Of a stretch of 64,000 nt of DNA, positions 8,134-16,069 are shown piece by piece. Every line of letters starts with the position of its first letter. Position 1 is the stretch's first letter. Origin of the DNA: Deltaproteobacteria bacterium (GTDB lineage Bacteria > Myxococcota_A > UBA9160 > UBA6930); assembly GCA_029261795.1 (NCBI GenBank), contig JAJDAP010000072.1:28145-92144 (forward strand), in the 5' to 3' direction. The position numbers and the translations under genes are program-made. Below the pieces are notes generated by a model, which ran no database searches, was not told the origin of the DNA, and worked only from the letters and a program-made list of their open reading frames with translations.

Positions 8134-9173
8134 CGGCGCGCCCAGGGTGCATCGGCCAACGGCACCCGCGAGAAGGCGGCGAGTTCGAGCCCGTGGCATT
8201 CGCCCTCGGCCAGCAGCTTCGCCCCGGCCGCGGCCACCATCGCCGCGTTGTCGGTACAGAGTTCGAGAGGCGGGAAGAAGGCGCGAATCCCGTCGGCACT
8301 GGCGTGCCGTTCCATTTCGGAACGCAAGCGGCTATTCGCGGCCACGCCGCCGACCACGGCCAGCTGATCGAGTCCGTGCTCGCGGGCGGCTCGCAGCGCC
8401 TTCGTCACCAGGATGTCGGTGGCCGCGGCCTGGAACGAGGCCGCAAGGTCCGCCCGGGAGCGCGCGTCGATGGGCTTTGCTGCATCCACCGCCAACGCCA
8501 CCGCGGTCTTGAGTCCGCTGTAGGAGAAATCGAAACCCGGTCGGTCCTGCATTGGACGCGGGAAGGCGTAGGCCGCCTCGTCGCCCGTGAGCGCGGCTTC
8601 GGAAATCGATGGGCCACCCGGGTACGGCAGGCCCAACAACTTCGCGACCTTGTCGAACGCCTCGCCGACGGCGTCATCCCGGGTCTCGCCGAGGACCTGG
8701 GGCGCTTCGTCTTCGGCGATGCGATAGAGCGCCGTGTGCCCGCCCGAGACGACGAGGCCCAGGTACGGACGTCGCAGCTCTGGCTCGGCGATCTCGGCGG
8801 CGGCGAGATGACCTGCCAGGTGGTGGACGCCGACGATGGGCAGATCGAATCGCCAGGCGAGCGCCTTGGCGAACGAGAGCCCCACCAACAACGAACCGAG
8901 CAACCCCGGGCCCGCCGTCACCGCGATGCCGTCGAGCTCTTCGGGCGTGAGTCCGGCCGCGCGGAGCGCGGACTCGGCCACCTGCGACACGGTGCGCGCG
9001 TGGTCCCTCGATGCTAGTTCCGGGACCACACCGCCATAGGGCCGGTGCACGTCGAGCTGCCCGTGCACGGTACTCGACCGGACACGCAGCCCGTCCTCGA
9101 CGACGGCAGCCGCCATCTCGTCGCACGAACTCTCGATGCCCAACACCCACTTCGGAAGCGCAGCGTCAGACAT
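8130..9173 (-). CDS. tsaD: tRNA N6-adenosine threonylcarbamoyltransferase
   Basis: A 347-residue catalytic subunit of the t6A tRNA-modifying complex (TsaB, TsaD, TsaE), an ASKHA-fold metalloprotein. It has GIESSCDEMAAAVVEDG at the N terminus, the metal-binding HHLAGHL, VVSGGHTALYR, DDAVGEAFDKVAKLLGLPYPGG and the C-terminal FPPLELCTDNAAM. Length is typical. The ATG at 9173 lies 12 bases after the DksA-type gene. It is translationally coupled to rsmA, giving a small translation-quality operon. Confidence 0.97.
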   Translation of the reverse strand: MSDAALPKWVLGIESSCDEMAAAVVEDGLRVRSSTVHGQLDVHRPYGGVVPELASRDHARTVSQVAESALRAAGLTPEELDGIAVTAGPGLLGSLLVGLSFAKALAWRFDLPIVGVHHLAGHLAAAEIAEPELRRPYLGLVVSGGHTALYRIAEDEAPQVLGETRDDAVGEAFDKVAKLLGLPYPGGPSISEAALTGDEAAYAFPRPMQDRPGFDFSYSGLKTAVALAVDAAKPIDARSRADLAASFQAAATDILVTKALRAAREHGLDQLAVVGGVAANSRLRSEMERHASADGIRAFFPPLELCTDNAAMVAAAGAKLLAEGECHGLELAAFSRVPLADAPWARR

Positions 9174-9185
9174 GGCGGCAGGCTC

Positions 9186-9548
9186 TCACCCGTTGTTGCG
9201 CTCGAGCTGCTCCTGCTCGCTCTTGCACTCGATGCAGAGCTCGGCGACCGGCCGCGCTTCCAGGCGCTTGATGCCGATATCTTCGCCACAGTTCTCGCAT
9301 TCGCCGTAGATGCCATCCTCGAGCTTCTTGAGCGCGTCTTCCACCTTGGTGAGAAGACCACGCTCTCGCTCGCGCAACCGACCCTGGAACGCCAGGCTCA
9401 TCTCGGACGAGGCCGAATCGATCTCGTCCGGAAAATCATCCGGATCCAGATGGATCTCGCCAGCCACGGCGCTCTTTGCATGCTTGTCCAATTCCGTGCG
9501 TTGCCGCGACAGGATCTTTCGGAACTTCTCAATCTCGCGCTTTCTCAA
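9186..9548 (-). CDS. DksA/TraR-family C4 zinc-finger protein
   Basis: A 120-residue protein with a long N-terminal helical region (REIEKFRKILSRQRTELDKH) leading to DEIDSASSEMSLAF and a four-cysteine zinc finger CENCGEDI...LCIECKSEQE. This is the short DksA layout that binds RNA polymerase through the secondary channel and, with ppGpp, alters rRNA and amino-acid promoters. The coiled-coil tip acidic residues (DEID) are roughly in place. It lies between cpoB and tsaD on the same strand. Confidence 0.88.
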   Translation of the reverse strand: MRKREIEKFRKILSRQRTELDKHAKSAVAGEIHLDPDDFPDEIDSASSEMSLAFQGRLRERERGLLTKVEDALKKLEDGIYGECENCGEDIGIKRLEARPVAELCIECKSEQEQLERNNG

Positions 9549-9569
9549 GCTCTCACCCTTCTCATCGAA

Positions 9570-10337
9570 TCATCCGCTCGCGCCAAGTAGCTCGAGCTGG
9601 TCTGCAGCAGGCTTCGCCCGGCGGGAATCCGGGTAGTCGGTCACGATTTTCTGGAATGCTTGCTGGGCCGCCTTGTTGAAGCCCGGCCCCAGCTGAAGCA
9701 ACGCTTCCCCCTGTCGGTAGAGCGCCTCGGGCGCTTTATCGCTGTCGGGATGGCGGCTCGCGACGTCGTCGAAGCGCAGGATTGCGTTCTTGTAGTCCCC
9801 GTTCTTGAAATGACAGTCGGCGAGCCAATAGGAGGCATCGTCGGCGTAAAGCGAAGCCGGGAAAGATTGCAGAAAGGCAGAGAACTGGTCAATGCAATTA
9901 TCGTTGTCGTCGGTGCGCCAGGCGTCATAGGCGAGCCGATAGGCGGAAAGTTCCTCCGACGACGCTCCCGGGGGCGGTCCAGACGCCTCCTCCGGCTCCT
10001 CGACCTCCCCCGCCTGGATCGGACCCGCTGTCTCACCGGCACGGCTGGCCGCGAGCCGAGCCGCCTGGGCCTCTTCGCGCGCCTGCTTGGTGGCGTGCTC
10101 GGCGACCTCGAGACGCCCTTCCAACGCCGCGAGCTCTTCGCGGAGCGCTTCGACTTCTGAGCGAACATCCGCGACGCCTTCGCCCGCCGAGGTGGTCCCC
10201 TGGGTCCCGATCTTGAGCTTGTTGACCTCGTATTCGAGCTTGCGGAACTCCGCCATGCTGATGCAGCCGGACAAGACCACGGTGACCAAGGCCACCGCGA
10301 TTCCCCGCGCCATCGGCGCCAGCTGGATTCTCTTCAT
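9570..10337 (-). CDS. cpoB: Tol-Pal system protein CpoB (YbgF)
   Basis: A 255-residue periplasmic protein. The N terminus ends in VVLSGC, a lipobox, so unlike E. coli CpoB it is probably a lipoprotein. A coiled coil follows (about 30-95), then a Pro/Glu linker and C-terminal TPR repeats (YRLAYDAWRTDDNDNCIDQF, ASYWLADCHFKNGDYKNAIL, EALYRQGEALLQLG). CpoB coordinates peptidoglycan synthesis with outer-membrane constriction through TolA. It is the last gene of the tol cluster, 50 bases after tolB, where pal would normally intervene. Confidence 0.92.
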   Translation of the reverse strand: MKRIQLAPMARGIAVALVTVVLSGCISMAEFRKLEYEVNKLKIGTQGTTSAGEGVADVRSEVEALREELAALEGRLEVAEHATKQAREEAQAARLAASRAGETAGPIQAGEVEEPEEASGPPPGASSEELSAYRLAYDAWRTDDNDNCIDQFSAFLQSFPASLYADDASYWLADCHFKNGDYKNAILRFDDVASRHPDSDKAPEALYRQGEALLQLGPGFNKAAQQAFQKIVTDYPDSRRAKPAADQLELLGASG

Positions 10338-10387
10338 CGACGCTCCCCCTCAATCTGGGCGATCGGTCCGACGACCCGCCCGATCCC

Positions 10388-11725
10388 CTACCTGCGATAC
10401 GGGCCCCAGTCGGCGGCGGTGTTCTCGCCCTCGCTGGTCAACCTCCGGAGGTTGCTCCCGTCCACATCGATCACGTAGATATCGGCTCGTCCGCGCCGCG
10501 TCGACGTGAATGCGAGCTTGCTGCCATCCGGCGACCAGCTCGGATGCTCATCGCTACGCCGGTGGGTCACGAGCGGTTTGTTCGAACGGCCGCTCGGATC
10601 GATCAGCCAGAGGTCGAATTGACTCTTCACGCGCGTCTCGTAGGCGATCCAGCGACCGTCCGGCGACCAGGCCGGGTTCGTGTTGTAGGTCCCATCGAAG
10701 GTCAAGCGGCGGACGCTGCTGCCATCGGCGGACATGACGAAGAGCTGGGGCGAGCCGCTGCGATCCGACACGAAGGCCAACCGCTCGCCGTCTGGCGACC
10801 AGGCCGGCGAGACATCGATACCGCGGTTGCGCGTCAGGTTGCGCAGTTTCTTCCCGTCGCTGTTCGCCAGGTGGATCTCGGTCGCACCGTCGACGCTCAT
10901 GACGAGGGCGAGCTGATCCCCGGACGGACTGTAGACGCCGCGATACATGCGGTGATCGAGGGCGAGCGAACGCATGATGCGGCCGGGCGAACGCGCTCCC
11001 CGCGAGACCACGAACAGCCAGGGCCGGTTGCGATAGCGGTAGCTCGTGTAGACCACGGAATCGCCCTTCGGCGACCAGTTGGGGAACGAGCTGATCGACT
11101 TGTTACTGGTGGCGGCGCGCGAGCCGTCACCGTCTGCGTCCATCACCCACACTTCCCGATGGCCGCTGCGATCAGAGATGTAGGCGATCTCGGTATCGGC
11201 GACGCCGGGCCGCCCGGTCAAAGCGGCCACGATCTCGTCGGCGATCACCTTGCCGAGGCGGCCCGCATGCTTGGGGCGGCCGGTGAAACGTTTGCCTCGG
11301 ATCAGCGCCTTGCAGGTGTTCACGTCCCAGAGTCGGAACTCCGCGCGAATGCCCTCGGCAGTGGTGGAGACCTGGCCCTGGACCAGAACGTCGGCCCCGA
11401 TCTGGTTCCAATTCGGGCAGCGTGGCGTGCGGGCGCGTTCGAGTTCCGGCGAGCGGATCGGTTCGAGGAAGGCCTTCTCGTCGACGATGGCAAACAGGCT
11501 CGAGAACTCGAGCGCCTCGCGCAGCGCCACGTGAATCTCGGCCGCCGATTGCTGCGCGCCAGGGTCGGCGACGAAGCGCTGAACGGCGGCCTTGTAGTCC
11601 TGGCCTTCCGCACCCGCGATCGAGATCGTCGGACGTCCCTGGCCGCTGGCCGGAGGAGCCGACAGCAAGACGACCGCGACCACAAGACTGGACGCGAGCG
11701 CGATGACTTCCACGCGTGAACTCAA
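10388..11725 (-). CDS. tolB: Tol-Pal system beta-propeller protein TolB
   Basis: A 445-residue periplasmic protein. After a signal peptide ending in PPASGQG come an N-terminal anticodon-like domain (about 28-165) and a C-terminal beta-propeller with repeated blades: PNWSPKGDSVVYTSY, PAWSPDGERLAFVSDRSG, PAWSPDGRWIAYET, PSWSPDGSKLAFTSTRRG. I start at the TTG at 11725: it overlaps the upstream stop as TTGA and follows CCGGAGGACGCACG, whereas the longer open frame runs through tolA. TolB normally binds Pal; no pal gene is in the cluster. Confidence 0.95.
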   Translation of the reverse strand: MSSRVEVIALASSLVVAVVLLSAPPASGQGRPTISIAGAEGQDYKAAVQRFVADPGAQQSAAEIHVALREALEFSSLFAIVDEKAFLEPIRSPELERARTPRCPNWNQIGADVLVQGQVSTTAEGIRAEFRLWDVNTCKALIRGKRFTGRPKHAGRLGKVIADEIVAALTGRPGVADTEIAYISDRSGHREVWVMDADGDGSRAATSNKSISSFPNWSPKGDSVVYTSYRYRNRPWLFVVSRGARSPGRIMRSLALDHRMYRGVYSPSGDQLALVMSVDGATEIHLANSDGKKLRNLTRNRGIDVSPAWSPDGERLAFVSDRSGSPQLFVMSADGSSVRRLTFDGTYNTNPAWSPDGRWIAYETRVKSQFDLWLIDPSGRSNKPLVTHRRSDEHPSWSPDGSKLAFTSTRRGRADIYVIDVDGSNLRRLTSEGENTAADWGPYRR

Positions 11726-12468
11726 CGTGCGTCCTCCGGACTGAACGAGAAGGGCCAGGTGCCCGCCTCCGGCGGTGCCGGGAGTGGGCTGGCGCTCTGA
11801 AGCGCGCGCACGACGCTCTCGTCGTACCAGGGGTTGCCGGAGCGGCGGGTCACTTCGACGTCGGTCACCTGGCCGCGGGCCGAGAGGCGGACCTCGACCT
11901 CCGTGTAGAGTGGCTGGCCCTGGAAGCCGGGAGCCAGCACCCAGGCGCCGCGAACTCGGCGCTTGACCTGGGAAACCCAACGCACCAGTTCGCGATCCGC
12001 GACCCGGTTGGCACCGGTCGCCGCGACCGCGGGTTCGCCATCCACCGGTTCGGCGTCGGCCTCGGGTTCGGGTTCGCCCATTTCATCGCGGAGTGCATCC
12101 AGGGCGCTACCAAGATCATATTCCGGTTCCACTTCCTGTTGCGGCGGCGGCTCCCGCGGCGGCGGTTCGGGCTTGGGCTCGCGCTTCTTCTCCTGGATCG
12201 GGCGTGCCTGCTCCGGGATCAAGACCTTCTCTTCCGGCGGCGGAGGCGGCGGCGGCTTGGGCGGAGCTGGTCTCGGAGCGGCCTTCGGTGTCTCGGGCGC
12301 CAGCGACACCATCTTCACTTCGATGATGCGCTCGCCCGGGAAGTAGGGCTTCGGGGCGAACCAGGAACCGGACGCCAGAAAGGCGCCGGCCGCGAGGTGC
12401 AGGCCGAACGAGGCCAGCAACATGCGCCCGAACCCGCTCGCGTGTGTCTCCTCCATCGCCCCGATCAC
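11722..12468 (-). CDS. TolA/TonB-like energy-transducing protein
   Basis: A 248-residue envelope-spanning protein. Residues 12-40 form one membrane segment (MLLASFGLHLAAGAFLAS), followed by a long proline/lysine/glutamate-rich linker with runs such as KPPPPPPPEEK, and a C-terminal TonB/TolA_C-type domain (VRLSARGQVTDVEVTRRSGN... YDESVVRALQSA). In position it is TolA of the tol cluster; the C-terminal domain is closer to the TonB_C family, which many deltaproteobacterial tol clusters use. The GTG at 12468 has GGAG 7 bases upstream. It couples the TolQR motor to TolB. Confidence 0.85.
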   Translation of the reverse strand: MIGAMEETHASGFGRMLLASFGLHLAAGAFLASGSWFAPKPYFPGERIIEVKMVSLAPETPKAAPRPAPPKPPPPPPPEEKVLIPEQARPIQEKKREPKPEPPPREPPPQQEVEPEYDLGSALDALRDEMGEPEPEADAEPVDGEPAVAATGANRVADRELVRWVSQVKRRVRGAWVLAPGFQGQPLYTEVEVRLSARGQVTDVEVTRRSGNPWYDESVVRALQSASPLPAPPEAGTWPFSFSPEDAR

Positions 12469-12519
12469 CGCTTGACTCCTGTGCTGCTTGCTTCGCGATC
12501 GAATCCTCTACCGCGCATC

Positions 12520-12546
12520 GGAACCCTGCCCCGCCGGGGCGGTTCC
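12520..12546. repeat. Intercistronic hairpin between tolR and tolA
   Basis: GGAACC-CT-GCCCC, loop GCC, GGGGC-GGTTCC: 6 plus 5 base pairs with a 2-base bulge, 5 bases beyond the tolR stop. No T-run follows, so it is not a classic terminator. It could slow RNA decay or set the ratio of tolQR to tolA. Confidence 0.5.
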
Positions 12547-12551
12547 CGGTG

Positions 12552-12959
12552 TTATTCCGGATCCGTGATGATCCCGATGCCGGGCGCGCCCGCGTTCTGG
12601 ATGGCCGCCATCACCTTGGCCACCGCGCCGTAGGGTGCGTTCTCGTCAGCCCTGAGGAACACGTTCTCGTCGCCCCGATTATCGAGGATCGCTTTGAGCT
12701 TCTCCGTGAGTTCGCTCATTTCCACTGCCTGGTTTGCGACGAAAGGAGTGCCGTCCTTCTTCACCGTCACGACCAGGGGCTCCGATTCGAGGCGGATCGC
12801 CGTCGTGGTGGTTTCGGGCAGATCGACGTCGATCCCCTGCTGCATCAGCGGCGCCGTGACCATGAAGATGATCAACAGCACCAGCATCACGTCCACGAAC
12901 GGGGTGACGTTGATCTCGGCCAGCGGCCGATGCTCTCGCCCGAGTCCCGGGCCAGCCAT
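12552..12959 (-). CDS. tolR: TolR/ExbD-family protein
   Basis: A 135-residue inner-membrane motor component. The N terminus is short and cytoplasmic (LAEINVTPFVDVMLVLLIIFMV), containing the conserved proton-channel aspartate in FVDVMLVLL. A periplasmic domain follows with GIDVDLPETT, VTVKKDGTPFVANQ and VFLRADENAPYGAVAKVMAAIQNAG. The ATG at 12959 comes 2 bases after the tolQ stop; the longer frame upstream belongs to an overlapping reading frame in tolQ. TolR forms the ion-conducting stator with TolQ. Confidence 0.95.
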   Translation of the reverse strand: MAGPGLGREHRPLAEINVTPFVDVMLVLLIIFMVTAPLMQQGIDVDLPETTTTAIRLESEPLVVTVKKDGTPFVANQAVEMSELTEKLKAILDNRGDENVFLRADENAPYGAVAKVMAAIQNAGAPGIGIITDPE

Positions 12960-12961
12960 CG

Positions 12962-13678
12962 TTAGGCCTCGAGTCCGGGCGACGGCGAGCGATCCGCCAG
13001 TGCGAACACCGCGTCGTCCCGGACCTCTGCGGAGAACAAGTCGATGGCGCCCTGGAGTTCTCGCAAGTGGGCCACGAAGACGTTGTAGAAGATGCTGGCC
13101 GGGATCGCGGCCAACAGGCCCACGGCCGTGGCGATCAACGCCTCGGCGATGCCCGGGGCGACGACGGCAAGACTCGCACTCCCGGCCTCGCCGATCGAGG
13201 TGAACGCATCGATGATGCCGACCACGGTGCCGAATAGACCGACGAATGGCGCCGAACTCCCGGTCGTTGCCAGGAATGAGAGGCGACTCTCGAGCCGGAC
13301 ACTCTCCTGGCTCGAGGCCCAGGCCAGCTGCTGCGCCACGTTTCGCTGCTCGCGCGCATCGAGATTCTGGTTCCCCCCCGGCCCGCGATACTTCGCGATA
13401 CGCAGCAGTTCCGCGTGGGCGGCGAGGAAGATCGCAGACAGGGGCGTGCGCTCGAACCGCTTTGCGGCATCGAGTGACTCTCGCCACGAACCTTCGTGAT
13501 AGACCTCGAGGAACGTCTCGCTATCTTGCTCGGCGCCCGACAGCTCCCGCCACTTGAAGAGAATTGCAGCCCACGAAATGACGGAAGCTGCGACAAGGAG
13601 CAGGATGACGAGTTGCACGAGCAACGACGCTTCCCACACGAGCTGGAATAAGTCGAGGCTCACGAGACTGCCCCCCAT
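12962..13678 (-). CDS. tolQ: TolQ/ExbB-family proton channel protein
   Basis: A 238-residue inner-membrane protein with three membrane segments: LLVQLVILLLVAASVISWAA near the N terminus, and the pair around FVGLFGTVVGIIDAF and ALIATAVGLLAAIPASIFYN. These carry the conserved TolQ/ExbB motifs. I use the ATG at 13678; a GTG 15 bases further in (MSLDLFQ...) with GGGGGG before it is an alternative. It is the first gene of the tol operon and has a good promoter at 13737-13765. Confidence 0.94.
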   Translation of the reverse strand: MGGSLVSLDLFQLVWEASLLVQLVILLLVAASVISWAAILFKWRELSGAEQDSETFLEVYHEGSWRESLDAAKRFERTPLSAIFLAAHAELLRIAKYRGPGGNQNLDAREQRNVAQQLAWASSQESVRLESRLSFLATTGSSAPFVGLFGTVVGIIDAFTSIGEAGSASLAVVAPGIAEALIATAVGLLAAIPASIFYNVFVAHLRELQGAIDLFSAEVRDDAVFALADRSPSPGLEA

Positions 13679-13736
13679 GACCGTCTCGGCATTACCTGAT
13701 TCACCTTTCAAATTCGGTGGTTCCAGGGCGGGGGCG

Positions 13737-13765
13737 ATTCTAGGAGAGGGCCCTACCCCGGGCAA
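13737..13765 (-). promoter_or_regulatory. Sigma-70 promoter of the tol operon
   Basis: On the minus strand TTGCCC (13765-13760), a 17-base spacer and TAGAAT (13742-13737) lie 58 bases before the tolQ start. No comparable promoter is obvious for divergent pepA. Confidence 0.55.
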
Positions 13766-13855
13766 CTTGGGTCGGCAGCCTGATCGACCGAAAGCGCTGG
13801 CCTACCGAGTTTTCTGTTCGCTCGTCGATCGCATGTCCACCCCGAAGGAGCCGTG

Positions 13856-15400
13856 ATGTCCGTCACCGTCGAAACCAGGTCCGCCCTCGAAGCCAAGGCC
13901 GGAGTGCTCGCCATCCCGCTGGCAAAGCTCGCTGAGAACAAGCGCCTACCTGCCCGGATCACGGCCCTCGACAAGGCCTCGGGCGGCCGCATCCAGCAGG
14001 TCGTGGCTGCCGGCGACTTCGACGGTTCCAAGGACCAGGTCGTGCTGGTGAGACCGGACGAGGGCATCGCCGCAACGCGCATCCTGCTGCTCGGCCTCGG
14101 TGACGAGAAGGCTCTCGACGCCACCGCACTACGCGCCGCCGCGGGCTCCGCCCTTCGCGCCGCACGACGACACAAGGCAAACGCCCTTGCCATCCTTTCG
14201 CCGGCCGGCCGTCGGGTTCGCGCTGCCGCGGCGGGCCAGGCCCTGGCCGAGGGTGTCGTGCTCGGTGCCTACCGTTTCGACCGTCACCAGACATCCGACG
14301 AGAAGGACGCGAGCAAGAAGAAGGCCCAAGGCGAGATCAAGACCGCCCTGTTGTTCGAGAAGGGAGCCGATGCCCGGAATGCGCGTGGTGGTGCGAAGGT
14401 CGGCGTCATCCTCGCCGAGTCGCAGAACCTGGCGCGTGATCTCTCCAACGAACCGCCCAACATCCTGCCGCCGGTGGCGCTCGCGAAAGCGGCCAAGGAC
14501 ATGTCCCAGGACGTCGGTCTGAAGGTTCGCATCCTCGAGCCCAAGGAACTCGAGAAACTGGGCATGGGCGCGATGCTGGCCGTTGGCCAGGGCTCGGTGA
14601 ATCCGGCCCGGCTGATCGTGATGGAGCACAACGCGCCGCCGAAGCGAGCCACCAAGGGCACCCGCAAGCGCAAGACGATCTGCCTGGTCGGCAAGGGCGT
14701 CTGTTTCGATTCCGGCGGCCTGTCGCTGAAACCCTCGGCGAGCATGACCAAGATGAAGCACGACATGTCCGGCGGTGCGACCGTGGTGGGCGCCATGCGC
14801 GCAGCCGCATTGCTCAAGGTGCCGCACCACGTGGTCGGAATCGTCGGCGCCGTCGAGAACATGCCGAGCGGCACCGCCTACCGGGTGGACGACGTGCTCA
14901 CGAGCGCCTCGGGCAAGACCATCGAGATCACCAACACCGATGCCGAGGGCCGCCTGGTCCTGGCAGATTGTCTCGACTACGCCCAGAAGAACTACGCGCC
15001 CGCCGCCATCATCGACCTCGCGACCCTGACCGGCGCGGTGATCATGGCGCTCGGCGGCTGGGCCGCCGCCGTGCTCGGCAACAACGAAGCCCTCTCGAAG
15101 GCGATCGTGGCCGCTGGCGAGGCGACCGGAGAGCGCTATTGGCCGCTGCCGCTCTGGGAAGTGCATCGCGACCATATGCGCAGCAAGATCGCCGATCTGC
15201 GTCAGACCGGCGGCCGCGAGGCCGGAACCACGAGCGCGGCGGCCTTTCTCGGCCACTTCGTGAGCGACGACATTCCCTGGGCACACCTCGATATCGCCGG
15301 CGTGGCGGACACGGAACGGGGCACATCCACCCATGTCGCCGGCGCCACCGGCTTTGGCGTGCGCTCTCTGCTCGAATGGCTGCGCAACGGGAAGTTCTGA
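13856..15400 (+). CDS. pepA: Leucyl aminopeptidase (cytosol aminopeptidase)
   Basis: A 514-residue dizinc M17 aminopeptidase that removes N-terminal residues from peptides. The N-terminal macro-like domain (about 1-165) precedes the catalytic domain with GKGVCFDSGGLSLKPS, KHDMSGGATVVGAM, NTDAEGRLVLADCL (the family signature) and the bicarbonate-site arginine in this loop. A lysine/arginine-rich insert (RATKGTRKRKTI) precedes the catalytic core. The ATG at 13856 has GAAGGAG 5 bases upstream; the GTG immediately before it is too close. Metal ligands look intact. Confidence 0.96.
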   Translation: MSVTVETRSALEAKAGVLAIPLAKLAENKRLPARITALDKASGGRIQQVVAAGDFDGSKDQVVLVRPDEGIAATRILLLGLGDEKALDATALRAAAGSALRAARRHKANALAILSPAGRRVRAAAAGQALAEGVVLGAYRFDRHQTSDEKDASKKKAQGEIKTALLFEKGADARNARGGAKVGVILAESQNLARDLSNEPPNILPPVALAKAAKDMSQDVGLKVRILEPKELEKLGMGAMLAVGQGSVNPARLIVMEHNAPPKRATKGTRKRKTICLVGKGVCFDSGGLSLKPSASMTKMKHDMSGGATVVGAMRAAALLKVPHHVVGIVGAVENMPSGTAYRVDDVLTSASGKTIEITNTDAEGRLVLADCLDYAQKNYAPAAIIDLATLTGAVIMALGGWAAAVLGNNEALSKAIVAAGEATGERYWPLPLWEVHRDHMRSKIADLRQTGGREAGTTSAAAFLGHFVSDDIPWAHLDIAGVADTERGTSTHVAGATGFGVRSLLEWLRNGKF

Positions 15401-15468
15401 CCGAATCGGCGAGTCTGACTCGGGGTCACGATCACACATGATTCGTGGATCCGGCTTGCAGGGTTTTT

Positions 15469-15496
15469 TTGACGGGCTCGAATAAATCCGTACCCT
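15469..15496 (+). promoter_or_regulatory. Promoter of the cytochrome c gene
   Basis: TTGACG (15469-15474), a 16-base spacer and TACCCT (15491-15496). The same TACCCT -10 box appears in the ssrA promoter. It gives a leader of about 88 bases. Confidence 0.5.
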
Positions 15497-15513
15497 GCGC
15501 GTCGAATTCACGC

Positions 15514-15536
15514 CGAGGGGCAGCGGATGCCCCTCG
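15514..15536 (+). promoter_or_regulatory. Leader hairpin upstream of the cytochrome c gene
   Basis: CGAGGGGCA, loop GCGGA, TGCCCCTCG: a perfect 9-base-pair stem in the 5' leader, about 55 bases before the start codon. No T-run follows, so it is more likely a stability or translation element than a terminator. Confidence 0.5.
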
Positions 15537-15590
15537 CCGGCAGGGCCGAAGGTCCATCGCCACGGCACCCACCCAAGGAGAACCTGACTC

Positions 15591-15959
15591 ATGAATCGCA
15601 CCCTGATCGCGCTCGCCACACTGCTGGCCGCACTCGCATTCTCGGCACCGGCATTTGCCGACGCCGCCGCCGGTAAGACCACCTTCGAGCAGCTCTGCTG
15701 GACCTGCCACGGAATGACGGGCAAGGGAGACGGCCCGGCCGGTGCCGCCCTCACCCCGCCGCCGCGCGACTTCAGCATCGGCGATTTCGCCTACGACGCC
15801 GATGGCAACGGGACCCCCGGTGAAGACGCCGACCTGGCGCTCATCATCTCCAAGGGCGCTGCCGCATTCGGCGGCAATCCCTCGATGGCGCCGTGGGGCC
15901 ATCTCTCCGACGCCGACATTGCCAACGTCGTCGCCTTCGTGCGTACGCTCAAGAAGTAG
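15591..15959 (+). CDS. Small periplasmic c-type cytochrome
   Basis: A 122-residue monoheme cytochrome. A signal peptide (residues 1-23, ending SAPAFADA) is followed by the heme-binding CWTCHG and, near the C terminus, SMAPWGHLSDADIANVVAFVRTL, in which the methionine is the likely sixth ligand and the rest the class I helix. A short acidic insert (DADGNGTPGEDADLA) sits between. The ATG follows AAGGAGAAC. It is flanked by its own promoter and a strong terminator, so it is monocistronic. Its redox partners are not in the window. Confidence 0.93.
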   Translation: MNRTLIALATLLAALAFSAPAFADAAAGKTTFEQLCWTCHGMTGKGDGPAGAALTPPPRDFSIGDFAYDADGNGTPGEDADLALIISKGAAAFGGNPSMAPWGHLSDADIANVVAFVRTLKK

Positions 15960-15995
15960 CTTCGGCGTCCTCGTCGGATCCGATCGATCTCGATG

Positions 15996-16031
15996 GCGGG
16001 GTCGGGGCCTTCCCCGATCCCGCTTTTGTTT
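15996..16031 (+). terminator. Rho-independent terminator of the cytochrome c gene
   Basis: GCGGGGTCGGGG, loop CCTT, CCCCGATCCCGC form a 12-base-pair stem (one G-U pair), followed directly by TTTTGTTT. It begins 36 bases after the cytochrome stop codon. Confidence 0.85.
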
Positions 16032-16050
16032 GGACACTTTGTTTGGACAC
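16025..16050. repeat. Tandem 13-bp direct repeat upstream of the sigma factor
   Basis: TTTGTTTGGACAC occurs twice with no spacer (16025-16037 and 16038-16050), 19 bases before the rpoH start codon and overlapping the T-run of the preceding terminator. Each copy contains TTGGAC, a -35-like hexamer. It may be a regulator site or a recent duplication. Confidence 0.7.
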
Positions 16051-16069
16051 CGCGCGCTAGCTTTCACCT

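Noticed and set aside
10544..11719. Plus-strand frame across tolB
   Set aside because: Mirror of the propeller repeats of TolB; no family resemblance.
14129..15778. Long minus-strand frame (549 codons) across pepA
   Set aside because: Antisense shadow of a clear M17 aminopeptidase with intact motifs; high-GC codon bias creates such frames.
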